Shown here piece after piece: positions 1 to 12,059 of a stretch of DNA of 64,000 bases. The notes under the pieces are model-generated. The model did not search any database. It was not told where the DNA came from and saw only the letters and a program-made list of their open reading frames with translations. The stretch spans positions 147,633,207-147,697,206 of the forward strand of contig NC_053037.3 of the NCBI RefSeq assembly GCF_002575655.3, written 5' to 3'. Both the position numbers and the translations under genes were made by a program. Each line of letters starts with the position of its first letter. The first letter of the stretch is position 1. This DNA is from Aegilops tauschii subsp. strangulata (taxonomy: Eukaryota; Streptophyta; Magnoliopsida; Poales; Poaceae).

Positions 1-922
1 ATACTTAAACAAATAATAAAGAACCAGATAATGATGTTGAGATAGAACCACCTGTTGATCTTGATAACCCACAACCTAAGAATAAAAGATATGATAAAAG
101 AGACTTCATTGCTAGAAAGCACAGTAAAGAAAGAGAACCGTGGGTTCAAAACCTATGCCTTTTCCACCCAAGTCAACTAAAAAGAAACATGATGAAGAAT
201 TTGAACGCTTTGCTGAAATGCGGAGGCCAGTCTTTTTGCGTACTCGCTTGACTGACATCGTGAAAATGCCTCCTTATGCAAAGTATATGAAAGACATCAT
301 CACAAATAAGAGAAAAATACCGGAAGCTTAAATCGCCACTATGCTTGCTAATTACACTTATTAATATGGAGTACCTAAAAAACTTGGAGATTCAGGAATA
401 CCAACTATACCTTGCTCCATCAAAAAGAATTATGTGAAAACTACTTTGTGTGATTTAGGAGCTGGTGTTAGTGTTATGCCTTTCTCTTTATATAAAAGAC
501 TTGATTTGAATAAACTCACACCTACTGAAATATCTTTGCAAATGGCCGACAAATCGACTGCCATACCTATCGGTATGTGTGAGGATGTGCCCGTTGTCGT
601 TGCTAATGTTACTATTTTGACTGTCTTTGTTATACTTGAGATGCCCGAGGACGACAACATGTCGATTATCCTTGGTAGAACCTTCTTGAATACTGCAGGG
701 GCTGTTATTGATTGCAATAAAAGCAAGGTAACTTTTTGTATCAATGGTAATGAGCATACGGTGCACTTTCCGAAGAAACAATTCCAAGTGAATGGTATTA
801 ATGTTATTGAAAAATCTCCAACAATCACTATTGGAAGTTTTCAAATACCTCTACCTACTGCTAAAAAGAAATATGAAATGCTTATTGTTGGGGACATCCA
901 TATCCCCATTGAGGTAACTTAG
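1..922 (+). pseudogene. gag-protease remnant with retropepsin-like domain
   Basis: One frame runs from the left edge to a TAG at 920-922 but is broken by TAA codons at 329-331 and 362-364. From 365 it is open and encodes a plant retropepsin-like fold: the motif CDLGAGVSVMP at about 447-480 corresponds to the D-[ST]-G active site, with G-A replacing the usual S/T-G context, and the later ILGRTFL motif (about 667-690) is the second conserved element of gag-asp proteases. The upstream part is basic and resembles the gag-protease linker of wheat gypsy elements. It would mature a gag polyprotein. With two stops and no RT downstream, it is not expected to work alone. Confidence 0.75.
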
Positions 923-1244
923 TGATTTACGAAATTTCTTCGGTTTCATGCTAATCAAATGTGGTTGTTAATAAGACCTGATCAACCTTATTAATGGATC
1001 ATTTTTGAGCGGTACAAAGTTGATGAATTTAGTAAGCACTACTTTCTGTCCTTACTTTTTATTCTCTGTTTTTATTAGTTAAATAAAATAAAATGCCATG
1101 TTTTGTCTGATTTCTGAATTTTCCGTGCAAAAATAATAAATGACCCAAAAATAAAAGTTCTCATAATGCCCTGAAAATTTAATACTTTTTTTTCTGAATA
1201 TTTCTGAATTTCTGGTGCAAATTATATCAGAGGGAGGTGCACCA

Positions 1245-1305
1245 GGTGGGCACAACCCACCTAGGCGCGCCAGGACCCCAAGGCGCGCCCTGGTGGGTTG
1301 TGGTC
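1245..1305. repeat. GC-rich hairpin shared with LTR leaders
   Basis: GGTGGGCACAACCCACC at 1245-1261 is followed by GCGCGCC-rich DNA and its inverted partner GGTGGGTTGTGG near 1292, so the block can fold into a stem. The same block occurs inside two LTRs of this window (5001-5057 and 44009-44068). Here it sits in the internal region upstream of the ORF at 1711, which suggests a second promoter or leader unit of LTR origin. Confidence 0.7.
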
Positions 1306-1710
1306 CCCACGTGGGCCCCCTCACTTACCTCTTCATCCCACATCATCACTTACCTCCAGAAAAAAATCTCCATTGCTCTCTCTCCCGTGTTCTTGCTCTC
1401 AAACCCGCGGATTTCGATCTCTTTGCTCGAAGCTCCATTTCCGAAACTGTTTCGGGGGATTGTTGCTTGGTATGTGACTCCACCATTTGTCCAATTAGTT
1501 TTTGTTTTAATGGTTTATATTTGGAATAATTAGCTACTCTTGGTGCTGCTGTAGATGAGCTTGCATGTTGAATTCTTAGAGTTCTAAGTAGTTTGAATGC
1601 TTGCTATGGCCTCTATATATCCCTATGAGTAGTTGGTATCATTTTTGTGAAGTTTTTTTGAGAAAATTTTGTGGGCTAATAAATTTCAGAATTTTGTTCA
1701 TAGGAAAATC

Positions 1711-2349
1711 ATGAATATCTTTAGGAAGTTTGGCTCTAAGAAGAACTCCAAGGGTGTTATTGGGGAGTCATCTGATAGTGATCTCCATCCTCGGAGGTTG
1801 GCGGAAGTGCGGTCGTGTGAATGGTCGCATACCCCGTTCCTGGAAGAGGCTGGAATCCTTCGAGAGTTCACACAATATGCTGCTAATGCCGGCCTCACCG
1901 AGTTCATCACAGATGAGTGTGACCAGCATCAAATCCTCACAAACGTCTTTGTTCAAAGTTTTACTTTCCTGCCTAGGAATAATCCTCCTGAAGTGAGCTT
2001 TGATTTATATGCTAAAAACCATCAGATACCACTTACTGAATTTTGTGACATATGCATGATCCCTTCTGATGGGAGCTTAGCCGAGCCTAGGCCAGCCGGG
2101 TTTGAGGCTTTTTATCGCACTTTGACAGTGGGAGATGAGAGAGGGGTGTCAGCTACCACCGCCGCTAGCATACACTTTCCTGCCATACATTATTTTGCTT
2201 TATTTGTTGCTAAGTGTTTGCTTGCTAGAGAGAAAGTAGGTGCGCTCAGTGCACAAGACTTTGCTGTTTTACGTCGCGCACTGGAGGGCGACAATACTTA
2301 TAGCCTGGGGGCTATTGTGGCTCGCCGCCTTCACCTTAATAAATCTTAG
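1711..2349 (+). CDS. Accessory ORF of the gypsy element, unknown function
   Basis: The ORF encodes 212 residues and starts at an ATG at 1711. A start further upstream is unlikely because an acceptor-like TTTCAG lies at about 1684-1689 and a donor-like GTATGTGA lies at about 1470, giving a possible leader intron of about 220 bp. The protein begins with a basic segment (MNIFRKFGSKK). Its middle part, containing VSFDLYAKNHQIPLTEFCD, resembles the shape of the plant retroelement ATHILA-ORF1-type domain; I cannot confirm this without a profile search. After the stop, the same kind of sequence continues in broken form to about 2700, so the original protein was probably longer. It lies between the protease remnant and the LTR, where some plant gypsy elements carry extra ORFs. 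No function is assigned. Confidence 0.5.
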   Translation: MNIFRKFGSKKNSKGVIGESSDSDLHPRRLAEVRSCEWSHTPFLEEAGILREFTQYAANAGLTEFITDECDQHQILTNVFVQSFTFLPRNNPPEVSFDLYAKNHQIPLTEFCDICMIPSDGSLAEPRPAGFEAFYRTLTVGDERGVSATTAASIHFPAIHYFALFVAKCLLAREKVGALSAQDFAVLRRALEGDNTYSLGAIVARRLHLNKS

Positions 2350-4750
2350 GGTAAAATGCATGGTGCGATTTATGCTACTCGTTTGGTGGCCCACTTTAAT
2401 GTTGGGATACGCCCTCATGATTATCCTCTGACCAAGGTTTAGCTATACCGCGCCGCCATGGATCACCACCATTTTACTAATATCGAATCTCCTAATATCC
2501 CTATTCCTTATAACCTGGTTTTTAGTGTTAAAACTCGTGATGTTATTTCCTGCATCTGCTTTGTTAAAACTCGTGATGTTGCCAGGGGCGGATATAGGAT
2601 TATGCCTGCGGACATCATCGCCTACCGGAACGCCCAGGCTGCTGCAGAGGCAGCACAGGAACCTCAGCAGTGGGATGAGTGGATGCCCGCTCCTTAGCAC
2701 CCCTACTACCCTACAGGCTACTGATTGATTACCAAGTTAGGCCAAAAGCCTAAGCTTGGGGGAGTACGTGTTTCTCACCGACATTATATTCATGTTCACG
2801 CATATCATTCCATTTGTCGGTGTTCACACTTTTTCATTGTATCATCCATGCTTAGATTTATTTTCTTGCTTTCTTCTTGTGTGTTTGAAAAACTTTAGAA
2901 AAACCAAAGAAAATATTTGTAGTAGTTTACTTTCTATGCATGCTTAGTAGTAGTATTAAAAAGAAAACCCAAAAAGATTTCCTTGTTCTTCTTTTGCTTG
3001 TTGGGAGCTTTCCCGTCTAAATAGTTTTTCTCGTTTTTCCTTTTCCCTTTTTATTTCCTTGTTCAAGAAAACCAAAAACTCCAAAAATATTTCAGTGTGT
3101 TTCTCTGAATTTCTTTTCTTTTTATTCGAGTTGTACCGAGGAGAAGACCACAATGAAAATGTTGAGTGGCTCTCATTTGAATAAATGTTAATCTAATAAA
3201 GAGCACATTTTACCTTGTCTTCTCCTGTTGAATAAAATGTTTGCAGATTCCAGCTTAGTCCACGGCACTCTTGCACTATTATTATTTTCATATCATTTGG
3301 TCGTGCAAGTGAAAGGCAATAATGACGATATTCGATGAACTGGCCGTGGCAGAGAGAAACTGGTATGAACTCGACTTGTTATGTTTGTGTAAATATGTTT
3401 AGCCTAGTATCCATGATTCAACCCATTATGATTAAACATGTTTGCAATGACAATTAGAGATTGTAGTTTCTCATGCCATGCATAAGTAGCTAGGATTGGA
3501 TAATGATTTATCTTGTATATCAACATTGCGTTAAAATGATTGTGATGTAGTATGATGATATGGTATCCTCCTCTGAATGTTCGAGTGGCTTGACTTGGCA
3601 CATGTTCATGCATGTAGTTGAATCAAAACCAACATAGCCTCTATGATATTTATGTTCATGGTGTTCATATCCTACTCATGCTAGTGTCCAACTTTACTTA
3701 TGCATAATGCATGTTTATGACCGTTGTTGCTCTCTAGCTGGCCGCTTCTCAATCTAATTGCTAGCCTTCGCCTGTACTAAGTGGGAATTCTGCTTGTACA
3801 TCAAAAACCCTGAACCCAAAGTTATTCCAGATGAGTCCACCATACCTACCTATATGCGGTAGTACCCTGCCGTCCTAAGTAAATTTGCATGTGCCACCTC
3901 TAAAAACTTCTAAATAAATATCCTTTTGTGTGCCTGGATCGTTCATGGAACGACAGGAAGTGGTCGGTATCTTCCATGCTAAGCAGGTTATTCTCAGGTC
4001 GAGTGTTTATTCACTCGCCATCGCACGAGAAAAGGGCGGTAATATGGATGCCCAGTCCCAAACTGCAAACTGAAAAAGAGCTAGTCTCTGAAATAATCAA
4101 ACAAAAACTCCCAATGGAGTCAAAACCTTTACTTTTATCGCTTGGGAACCGCCACTAGCATGCTTAGCATGGTGGTCGTGAAGTAAATGAGAAGGGTTCA
4201 TGTCTCAAAATATCTTTTATCTCTATTTTAAATACCTAAGCTCTGGCACCTCTGCAAATCACTGCTCCCCTCTGCGAAGGGAATATCTATTTACTTTATG
4301 CTGTGTCATCACCTTCTAAAACAAGCGCTAGAACCTGAGACCACAACTGTCATGACTTATGCATTGTGTGTAGCTAATGTTGGGTGCATCATGACTCGAT
4401 CTTTTCTACCATGAATTACAATGTTCAGTCACTGCTTGAACTTTGGAGTTGCTCTGCATTTATGTTTTGCGGTCTCAGAAAGGGCTACCACTATTGTCAT
4501 ATTATATCATGGTTGTTTTGACAATGTATTGCCGTTTCATATATCTTATTATTGCTTGCTAGCTGATTATGTCATTGATATGAGTTAATATAATTTTTAA
4601 GAGTTATTGTCGTCATGGTTAGTTATAATGTTGGCTGAAAACCTGGGTGTTGTTTAAGCTTATTTATGCAAACAAGAGCAAAAGAGTTCGTAAAAGTTTT
4701 TCTTTTTCACTTTCAGTTTATCAACTGAATTGCTTGAGGACAAGCAAAGG
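2350..4750 (+). other. Non-coding internal region of the gypsy element
   Basis: No ORF above about 90 residues with protein-like composition is present. A first PPT-like sequence (AAGCTTGGGGGAGT) occurs at 2752-2765, about 2 kb before the functional one. The stretch 2950-3150 is T-rich and the rest is AT-rich. I see nothing else that can be named. Confidence 0.7.
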
Positions 4751-4767
4751 TTTAAGCTTGGGGGAGT
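4751..4767 (+). other. Polypurine tract of the plus-strand gypsy element
   Basis: TTTAAGCTTGGGGGAGT lies immediately before the LTR start TGATACG. This is the position and composition of a plus-strand priming PPT and fixes the element as plus-oriented. Confidence 0.85.
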
Positions 4768-6178
4768 TGATACGTATCCAACGTATCTACTTTCCCTAAT
4801 GCTTTTCCTCTTGTTTTGGACTCTAATTTGCATGATTTGAATGAAACTAACCCCGAGCTGACGTTGTTTTCAGCAGAACTACCATGGTGTTGTTTTTGTG
4901 CAGAAATAAAAGTTCTCGGAATGGAACGAAACTTCGCGAGGAATTTTTATATAATAAATAAGAATTTCTGGAGCCAAGACCTACCGGAGAGGGTCCCCTG
5001 GGTGGGCACAACCCACCAGGGCGCGCCCCCCTCTCCTGGCGCGCCCAGGTGGGTTGTCCCCACCTGGTGGCCCCGCAGACCCTGAAACCGACGCTATAAA
5101 ATCCTATTTTCCAAAAAAGATCAGGGAGAAAGAACTATCGCGATCCACGAGATGGAGCCGCCGTCACCTCCTTTTCTTTTCATCGGGAGGCTAGATCTGG
5201 AGTCCGTTTGGGGCTCCGGAGAGGGGGATCTTTGTTCTTCATCATCACCAACCCTTCTCCATCGCCAATTCCATGATGCTCCCCACGGGAAGTGAGTAAT
5301 TCCTTCGCAGGCTTGCTGGTCGGTGAGGAGTTGGATGAGATTCATCATGTAATCAAGTTAGTTTTGTTAGGGCTTGATCCCTAGTATCCACTATGTTCTA
5401 AGATTGATGTTGCTATGACTTTGCCATGCTTAATGCTTGTCACTTTGGGCCCGGTGCCAGGAACTCAGATCTGAACCATTTATGTTATCACCATTATAAC
5501 CATGTTCTAGATCCGATCTTCAAGTTATAGTCACCTACTATGTGTTATGATCCGGTAACCCCGGAGTGACAGAAACCGGGACTTCTTCCAGTGATGACCG
5601 TAGTTTGAGGAGTTCATGTATTCATTATGTGTTAATGCTTTGTTCTGGTTCTCTATTAAAAGGAGGCCTTAATTTCCCTTAGTTTCTAATATGGACCCCG
5701 CTGCCACGGGAGGGTAGGACAAAAGATGTCATGCAAATTCTTTCCATTAGCATGTATGACTATTTATGGAATACATGCCTACATTGTATTGCCGAACTGG
5801 AGCTAGTGCCGTATTGCCCTAGGTTATAACTGTCTCATGATGAATATCATCCAACAAGTCACCGATCCAATGCCTACAAATTTATCTTATATTGTTTCTG
5901 CTAAGTTACTACTGCTATCATCACTGTTACACTTGCTACAAAATTACTACTATCACTGTTATTGTTACCACTGCTGCTGTTACTATTATCAAAACTATCA
6001 AACTACTTTGCTACTGATCACTTTGCTGCAGATAAGTAATCTCTAGGTGTGGTTGAATTGACAACTCAACTGCTAATACCTTCAAATATTCTTTGGCTCC
6101 CCTTGTGTCGAATCTATAAATTTGGGTTGAATACTCTACCCTCAAAAACTGTTGCGATCCCCTATACTTGTGGGTTAT
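4768..6178 (+). repeat. 3' LTR of the plus-strand gypsy element
   Basis: It starts TGATACGTATCC right after the PPT and ends GGGTTAT, two bases short of the expected terminal CA, where the level-1 minus-strand LTR begins. It contains the GC-rich hairpin at 5001-5057, a TATA-like CTATAAAATCC at about 5092 and a T/C-rich stretch with trinucleotide-like repeats (about 5900-6010). Reading frames inside are not coding. Confidence 0.8.
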
Positions 6179-7076
6179 TGATGTCTACTACGCAACTTTA
6201 TTCTTGTAGACACGTGTTGGGCCTCCAAGCGCAGAGTTTTGTAGGACAATAGCAATTTTCCCTCAAGTGGATGACCTAAGGTTTATCAATTCGTGAGAGG
6301 TGTAGGATGAAGATGGTCTCACTCAAACGACCCTGCAACCAAATACAAGAAATCTTTTGTGTCCCCAACACACCCAATACAATGGAAAATTGTATAGGTG
6401 CACTAGTTCGGCGAAGAGATGGTGATAAAAGTGTAATATTGATGGTAGAAATATATTCTTATAATCTGAATAAATAAAAACAACAAGGTAGCAATTAGTA
6501 AACGGGCACAAAAACGGTATTGCAATGCTTAAAAATGAGGCCTACGGTCCGTACTTTCACTAGTGCAACCTCTCAACAATGCTAACATAGTTGGATCATA
6601 TGATTATCCCTCAAAGTGCAATAAAGAATCACTCCCGAGTTCCTATTAGCGGAGAACAAAAGATAGGAATTGTTTGTAGGGTACGAAACCACCTCAAAGC
6701 TATTCTTTCCGTTTGATCTATTCAAGAGTTCGTACTAAAATAACACAAAGCTATTTTTTTCGTTCGATCTATACTAGAGTTCGTACTAGAATAACACCAA
6801 AGCAAATTCATATTCATAATACTCAATCCACACAAAGAACTATAAAGAGACCCCAAAGTTTCCGTCGAAGAAAAGATAATAAAAACATGCATCAAACCCT
6901 ATGCATAGATTACCCCAATATCACCGCGGGAATCCGCGAGTTGAATGCCAAGACACATATCAAGTGAATCAATATGATACCCCAATTTTCACCTCAAGTA
7001 TTCATACCGCAAGATATATATCATGTGTTCTCATCTCTGAATATTCAATCCGACAAGACAAAACTTCAAAGGGTAA
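6179..7076 (-). repeat. LTR piece 4 (end) of the minus-strand element
   Basis: This is the terminal 898 bp of the split LTR, ending with GTAGACATCA on the minus strand. The piece breaks at GGGTAA (7071-7076), where the CACTA element enters, and resumes at 43652 with TAAAGATTAAATTC. Confidence 0.85.
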
Positions 7077-7320
7077 CACTACAAAAAAATACACTTCCGT
7101 GATGATACGTGTTTGTCACAGTAGGCCGCGTTTTTTGGCATGCATGTACATCCATGACGATTTTATGACAGAATCAAGATAGTCATACCTGTGCTGTCGT
7201 AGAAGTGTTCCATGACATTACCAAAATTATCATCACGGAAGTGTCCACTTCCATGACGATAAATCGCGCGTCACAGAAGTGCTTTCGTCAAGGGTGACCG
7301 ACACGTGGCATCCACCGTAA
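7077..7320 (+). repeat. Left TIR and subterminal repeats of the CACTA element
   Basis: The terminal CACTACAAAAAAA is followed by ACACTTCCGTGATGATA. Related copies (TCATCACGGAAGTGTCCACT at about 7231-7250, CGTCACAGAAGTG at about 7269-7281) lie in both orientations within 220 bp. Such short subterminal repeats are transposase-binding sites in En/Spm-type elements; here that role is inferred. Confidence 0.8.
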
Positions 7321-7559
7321 CGGAACGCCGTTAAGTTATCGGGTCTGGTTTTGGATCCGATAACCCGTTAACAGCCCCAACCAATGGGGATTTTCCATGT
7401 GTAAAATCATCATTGGCTGGCGGAAACACGTGTAGGCTCACCGTTGGGACAGATGCCATCCAGTCATTGGACCGAAGGCGCCTATGATACGTCGACACGT
7501 GGCACGGCCCCATAGAGGCCCATTCCTGTGAAAAGTCCGGCCCGTTTGACTTGGTCAAA

Positions 7560-8345
7560 AGGTGGCGGGCCGGCCCATGGAAAGCCTGTTAATGGCCTGT
7601 TCGCATATAGCCCATTTACAGCCCGCTAACCCAGGGCCCGTTATGCCCTATCCGAATTAGGCCCAGTAACGTCATCTGGGCCGTCCAATATGATTTCAGC
7701 CCGTTTTCACTTCTGGCCCATGACGTCTTTCGACCCATATGAGGCCCTTTGTAACTCTTGGCCCATTAACGGCCCGTCGTAAAACTCGCCCATAATGAAC
7801 AGTGTATCACTTTACACCCATTAACGGCCCGTGGTGAAACTGGCCCGTAATGAACAGTGTATCACTTTATACCCATTAATGGCCCATTATTCCGTTGGGC
7901 CGTTTCCAGCCCATGTTATCTTTCGGCCTTCTCAGAGCCCATTTATTCTTGGGCTCATTTCCAGCATTCATTTACTTACGGCCCTTTACTGTCATTTTCT
8001 GCTTGTGGGCCAAATTTAGCCCGTGGTTACAGTCGGCCCGTTTGTGGTCCGTTAATACGTTGGGCCATTTTCATAACGTCATCAAATACGGCCTATTAAC
8101 GATGGCCCGTTATGGTTGGCCCATGAACGGACGATTCCAACTCTAGCCCGTTTACGGCCATAATGCGGTCTGTTATTGGCCCATGTTTGGCCAATCGATC
8201 ATACGGCCCATATAAGGCCCATTGATGATACGGACCGTAGAAGGCCCATTGTTTCTACGGCCCGTAGATGGCCCATTGTTTCTACGGCCCGTAGAAGGCC
8301 CATTGTTTCTATGGCCCGTATGAGGCCCAGTGTCACTACAGTAAA
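7560..8345 (+). repeat. GGCCC-rich subterminal repeat block
   Basis: Short units of the kind GGCCCATTAACGGCCCGT recur dozens of times with varied spacing. Between about 8210 and 8330 they become a regular array of roughly 33 bp (TCTACGGCCCGTAGAAGGCC type). The block is partly palindromic (GGCCC/GGGCC). Open frames across it (for example 8176-8385) are repeat artefacts. Confidence 0.75.
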
Positions 8346-8670
8346 TATTAGCCCATGGTTATTGTGGCCTAGTTTTAAAAAATAGATTATCGCAGCCACT
8401 AGCAAACCGTGGAAAAAGAACTGCAATGAGTACAAGCAAACAAATAAACAAGACAAGGAAATAAATAAGCAAGCAACTTATGCTAGGCTACCACGGCTAT
8501 CACACATATTACATCCACTGGGCATCAAAGTTCGCCACCAGTGCAAATAAACGCGCCGACAAAAGAATATACAAAACTGAGAGCACTTCAGAAGGCACTA
8601 GGCCTGGCCAGCTCGGGGCCCCCAAACAGCCGAAGAAGCTGAGTAGACCTCAGTTGTGTCAACGATAGAT

Positions 8671-8829
8671 CACTAAAAAAATAGCACGCTATAGCGTATT
8701 AAGAATTGCCTTGCTAAATATATCGGTGTACAACGTCTCGCTAATAGCATGCTATAGCACGATATAGCACGCTAATAGCATATTTTGAGGCCGCCGCTAT
8801 TTTGCTGTAGCGCGCTATTTTTTTCATTG
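8671..8829. mobile_element. hAT-type MITE in the last exon of gene B
   Basis: The 159-bp element is flanked by a perfect 8-bp TSD CGATAGAT (8663-8670 and 8830-8837). Its ends are inverted repeats: CACTAAAAAAATAGCACGCT on the left and, read inverted, CAATGAAAAAAATAGCGCGC on the right. An internal ATAGCACGCTAT-like motif recurs. Removing the element and one TSD restores an open reading frame in the surrounding exon, which supports a recent, precise insertion. Confidence 0.75.
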
Positions 8830-10703
8830 CGATAGATGCATCAACCGTAGATGTATGGCATGATGTTGCGCACGACAGTCCTCTGACATCTTCATTGCAT
8901 CTTTGACTTCAAGTCGGAGCTGGGCTGAAGCAAGCCTTTCCGCTTTAAGTTGAGACTGAAGAAGTCAAACTGATTGAGGCAGCGACTGCACAGAGGTTGT
9001 CTCACACCTGCTAGTGAGTAGCTTCAACTCATTGTCTTCATCAAGACAGGACCTTGAGGTCATCTTGCTGTCCTCAAGATGGTTTGGCTCACTATCTTGC
9101 CTAAAGTTCTGCCTGGCATAAGAGATACGACTCTGAAAGAGAAACAAGGAGACACGTAACAGGTTTCACAATTATATAAGCAAATAAATGGATCTGTTCT
9201 GCATAAGGAACATGTTTTTACAACTACAATTTGAAACTGGTAGTTGTTGGAAACATCCAATCAGATGTAAACAGCAAAGCAAACAGTAGTGGGGGAAATG
9301 ATGCCTATCCAAATCTATACTAGAACAAAGTTTGAAGGCTTGAGAAGGATGAACTTACATTACATGTTAACACGGGCTGGACAAAGCCCTTCTCCATGTT
9401 GATGGAAGGATAATTCAATAAATTCCCCAAAGAAAATTCTTTATAAGCGTTGCCATTATTCAACATTTTGCAAAGAGTAAATATAGATCAAATAATATTG
9501 GAAGAAACAGAGGATAATGAAGCTCAGGTGCAGACTGATGATACATAATCAAATAGCAATTAATTAAGTACAGCGTTACAAGGCAAAAGGGAGAGAGGTA
9601 CTGACAAGAGCAATGCAGAGCCCAGTATTGTTGTGAGATCGTATGATCCTTTGAGCAAGGAGATTCATCTGAAATTAGTTTTCATACAAGAGAGAAGGTA
9701 AGGCACATGCAGAAATTTAGGAGTTCAAATTTTGAATTGATATCATAGACAGTACCTGACGCTAGGCTCTCAGCAGTTCTAATAGGGGTTTGGCCACTGG
9801 AGTAGGGGTAAAGTGTGGTAGAGTTGGGCCTGTGTTTTCTGTGGCTGCTGATCTATCTGATTTAACAGGTATCACTACCTTTTCCAAATACCTAGTTTGT
9901 ACTCCTTGAGGATCTGCACTCACCCTCTTCCTTTTGGACATCTATTATGAAAGAACAACATTTGACTGGAAAAACATAGTGTGACGACACATGGAATAGG
10001 TACAGAAAATGGATAGGTATGGCATATACTCATATATGATGCTTAAACTAAGCAGATGGTGTAACAAAGTAGAAGTAATGCAAGAGGTCAGATGCAAAAT
10101 AAGTGCGACCAATACAACTTTGCAAAGTTAGAGCAAGCACCTTGATGGGTGAATAAGATAGGCCATCCTCCACCATGCCAAGTTTGTTAGCCAGTGGATT
10201 GTTCGCAATATCCCTCTCGTGCGCCCATTCTCATATTCATTTTGATAATGTTCAGTACCTGACATCCATGAAAACATAAAAACAAGTGAGATTATGTTTG
10301 TAATGCAGAAGTGATTCTAATCCAATATTGCCTCCCTGTAAACCCCTTTGTGCTATCTCTGCAATTCTTCTGAGAGATGCCATGCATGCTGTAACTTGGT
10401 GTGTGCATTAATATAATGTGGCCTACTACTCAAAATATGGCAGCTCCAGAAGTGATGATACTTCGCAGATGACAGCTTCAACATATAGTAAAGAAGAACA
10501 AGTCGACCTGACCTGACAGATTCAAAATATACTAAGGGAGAACAACTCGACCTGACCAGTCGACCGCAAGAGAAGCGGATCATCTTAAAGAAGAGCAGAA
10601 GAGCAAGCAGATTGAAGATATTATAAGTCTTTCCATACAATGTCGGTTGGCCACCCATGATGAACCAGAGCGCACGAAGAAATACTATTCTTTCCGGTCT
10701 CTC

Positions 10704-11665
10704 CATATGTGGCTCACGTGCATTTCGAAACTAAAGTAGGAACATTTAGCTAATCAATTAAACATCTCTCAGTTTGACTAATATCAGCATAATATCATAT
10801 ATGAATTTGTACAACTAAGCTTGTGTAGCTCGATAGGTGGAGCAGTGCTATTACGACACGAACCACGTAGGCTGATTGTGGTCATCATAAAACGGGGAAA
10901 CCATAAGCATGATGAGTACAGTGTTGACCGTGGCAGTGGGATGGCAGATCTGAAGCTGCAAACCGCGCAAAGGGTAGTTAGCAACCGATGTTTGCTTTGA
11001 AATAACAACTAAGATTTGGTATGGACAAGAAAGTACCGTCAACAAGTGACAAAGAAATGCAATTATGTTGTCTCTCTATATGTCGCGACATGCATTTGGA
11101 AACTCAAGTGGGACCTTTAGCTAACCAATTAAATGTGTCGGTTAACTAATATCAGTATCATATCACAATCATATTTGAACAACTAAGCTTTCGAATTCTG
11201 AGTGTTGTGTTGTTTAGCTTGAAGGGTGGAGTAATGCTAGTACGACAGAAAGCACCTACGCAGATCATAGTAGAGTAGATAAAAGGGGAAAACCCTAAGC
11301 ATCAAGAGAAAAATCAGGAAAGTGGAACTAGCTGGACGAGTGGGTGGCGCACATGCTTTTTGAAACGAATATAGGAACATTAGGTGACCAATTAAATGTT
11401 CTCTGTTTTAGTGATATGAGCATCATATCAGATTCGTATTTCAACACGTAAGCTTTGGGTTGAGGTCTTGAGGAGCAGTGCTAGCACGACACGAAGAACC
11501 TACGATGATGGTAGTGAATATAAAGGGGGGAAACCATAAGCTTTACAAGTATAGTGCCCATGCCATGGCGGATCTGAAGGTGCAAACCAGACAAAGCTAC
11601 TTCGCAACCAATGTTTGCTTTCAACTAGCCACTACGATTTGGTACGGACAAGAAAAGTACAATAA
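10704..11665. repeat. Three diverged tandem copies of a 260-370-bp unit
   Basis: Units begin near 10704, 11078 and 11341. Each starts with a variant of CA[CT]GTGCATTT[CG][GA]AAACT, continues with AACATTTAGCTAATCAATTAAA, then AACTAAGCTT, a GGTGGAGTAATGCTAGTACGAC-type segment and GGGGAAACCATAAGC. The first and third units also share a downstream part (GATCTGAAG[CG]TGCAAACC) that is missing from the second. It lies in an intron-like part of gene B. Confidence 0.7.
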
Positions 11666-12059
11666 ACAAATTACGATCTATTTTCCGGGTGAGATCAATA
11701 ACTTAAGCACATATGGAAGAGTACCACCTCTCTTGCGACGTTGTGTAGGCCTATTCTGATATGTTGAGGGTGCTGCGGGTGCGATGGTTGTCGGTGGTGG
11801 GGAAGAAGACTTTAGACGGCAGACGGCCGGGTCGGGGGATAAATCCTGTTGCTGTGGACGAGGCGATCATAGGAGCGGCAACGGCAAGGTGGACGACGGC
11901 GCCGATGAAGCGAGAGGAGGCGATGGAAGGATCCTGGTCCAGCGCCGTGGATGAGAGACGTCCATCTCTTGCAGTGGACGACGGGATAGGGGTAGCGGCT
12001 CCGGCAAGGTGGAGGATGGGGTGGCGGACGGAGGAGGCTGGCCGCAGTGCGGAGGTTGT

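Larger units (their letters stand above)
1..6178 (+). mobile_element. Left-truncated non-autonomous Ty3/gypsy retrotransposon
   Basis: Seen: a gag-protease remnant, a second ORF, a long non-coding stretch, a polypurine tract AAGCTTGGGGGAGT at 4754-4767, and an LTR that begins TGATACG directly after it. The 5' LTR and any gag start lie left of the window. No reverse transcriptase, RNase H or integrase motifs occur between the protease remnant and the PPT, so the copy depends on a partner. Known: the TGATACGT LTR start and AAGCTTGGGGGAGT PPT are typical of abundant Triticeae gypsy families (Sabrina/WHAM-like); the exact family name needs a TREP comparison. The level-1 minus-strand element was inserted at 6178/6179, near the end of this LTR. 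Confidence 0.85.
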
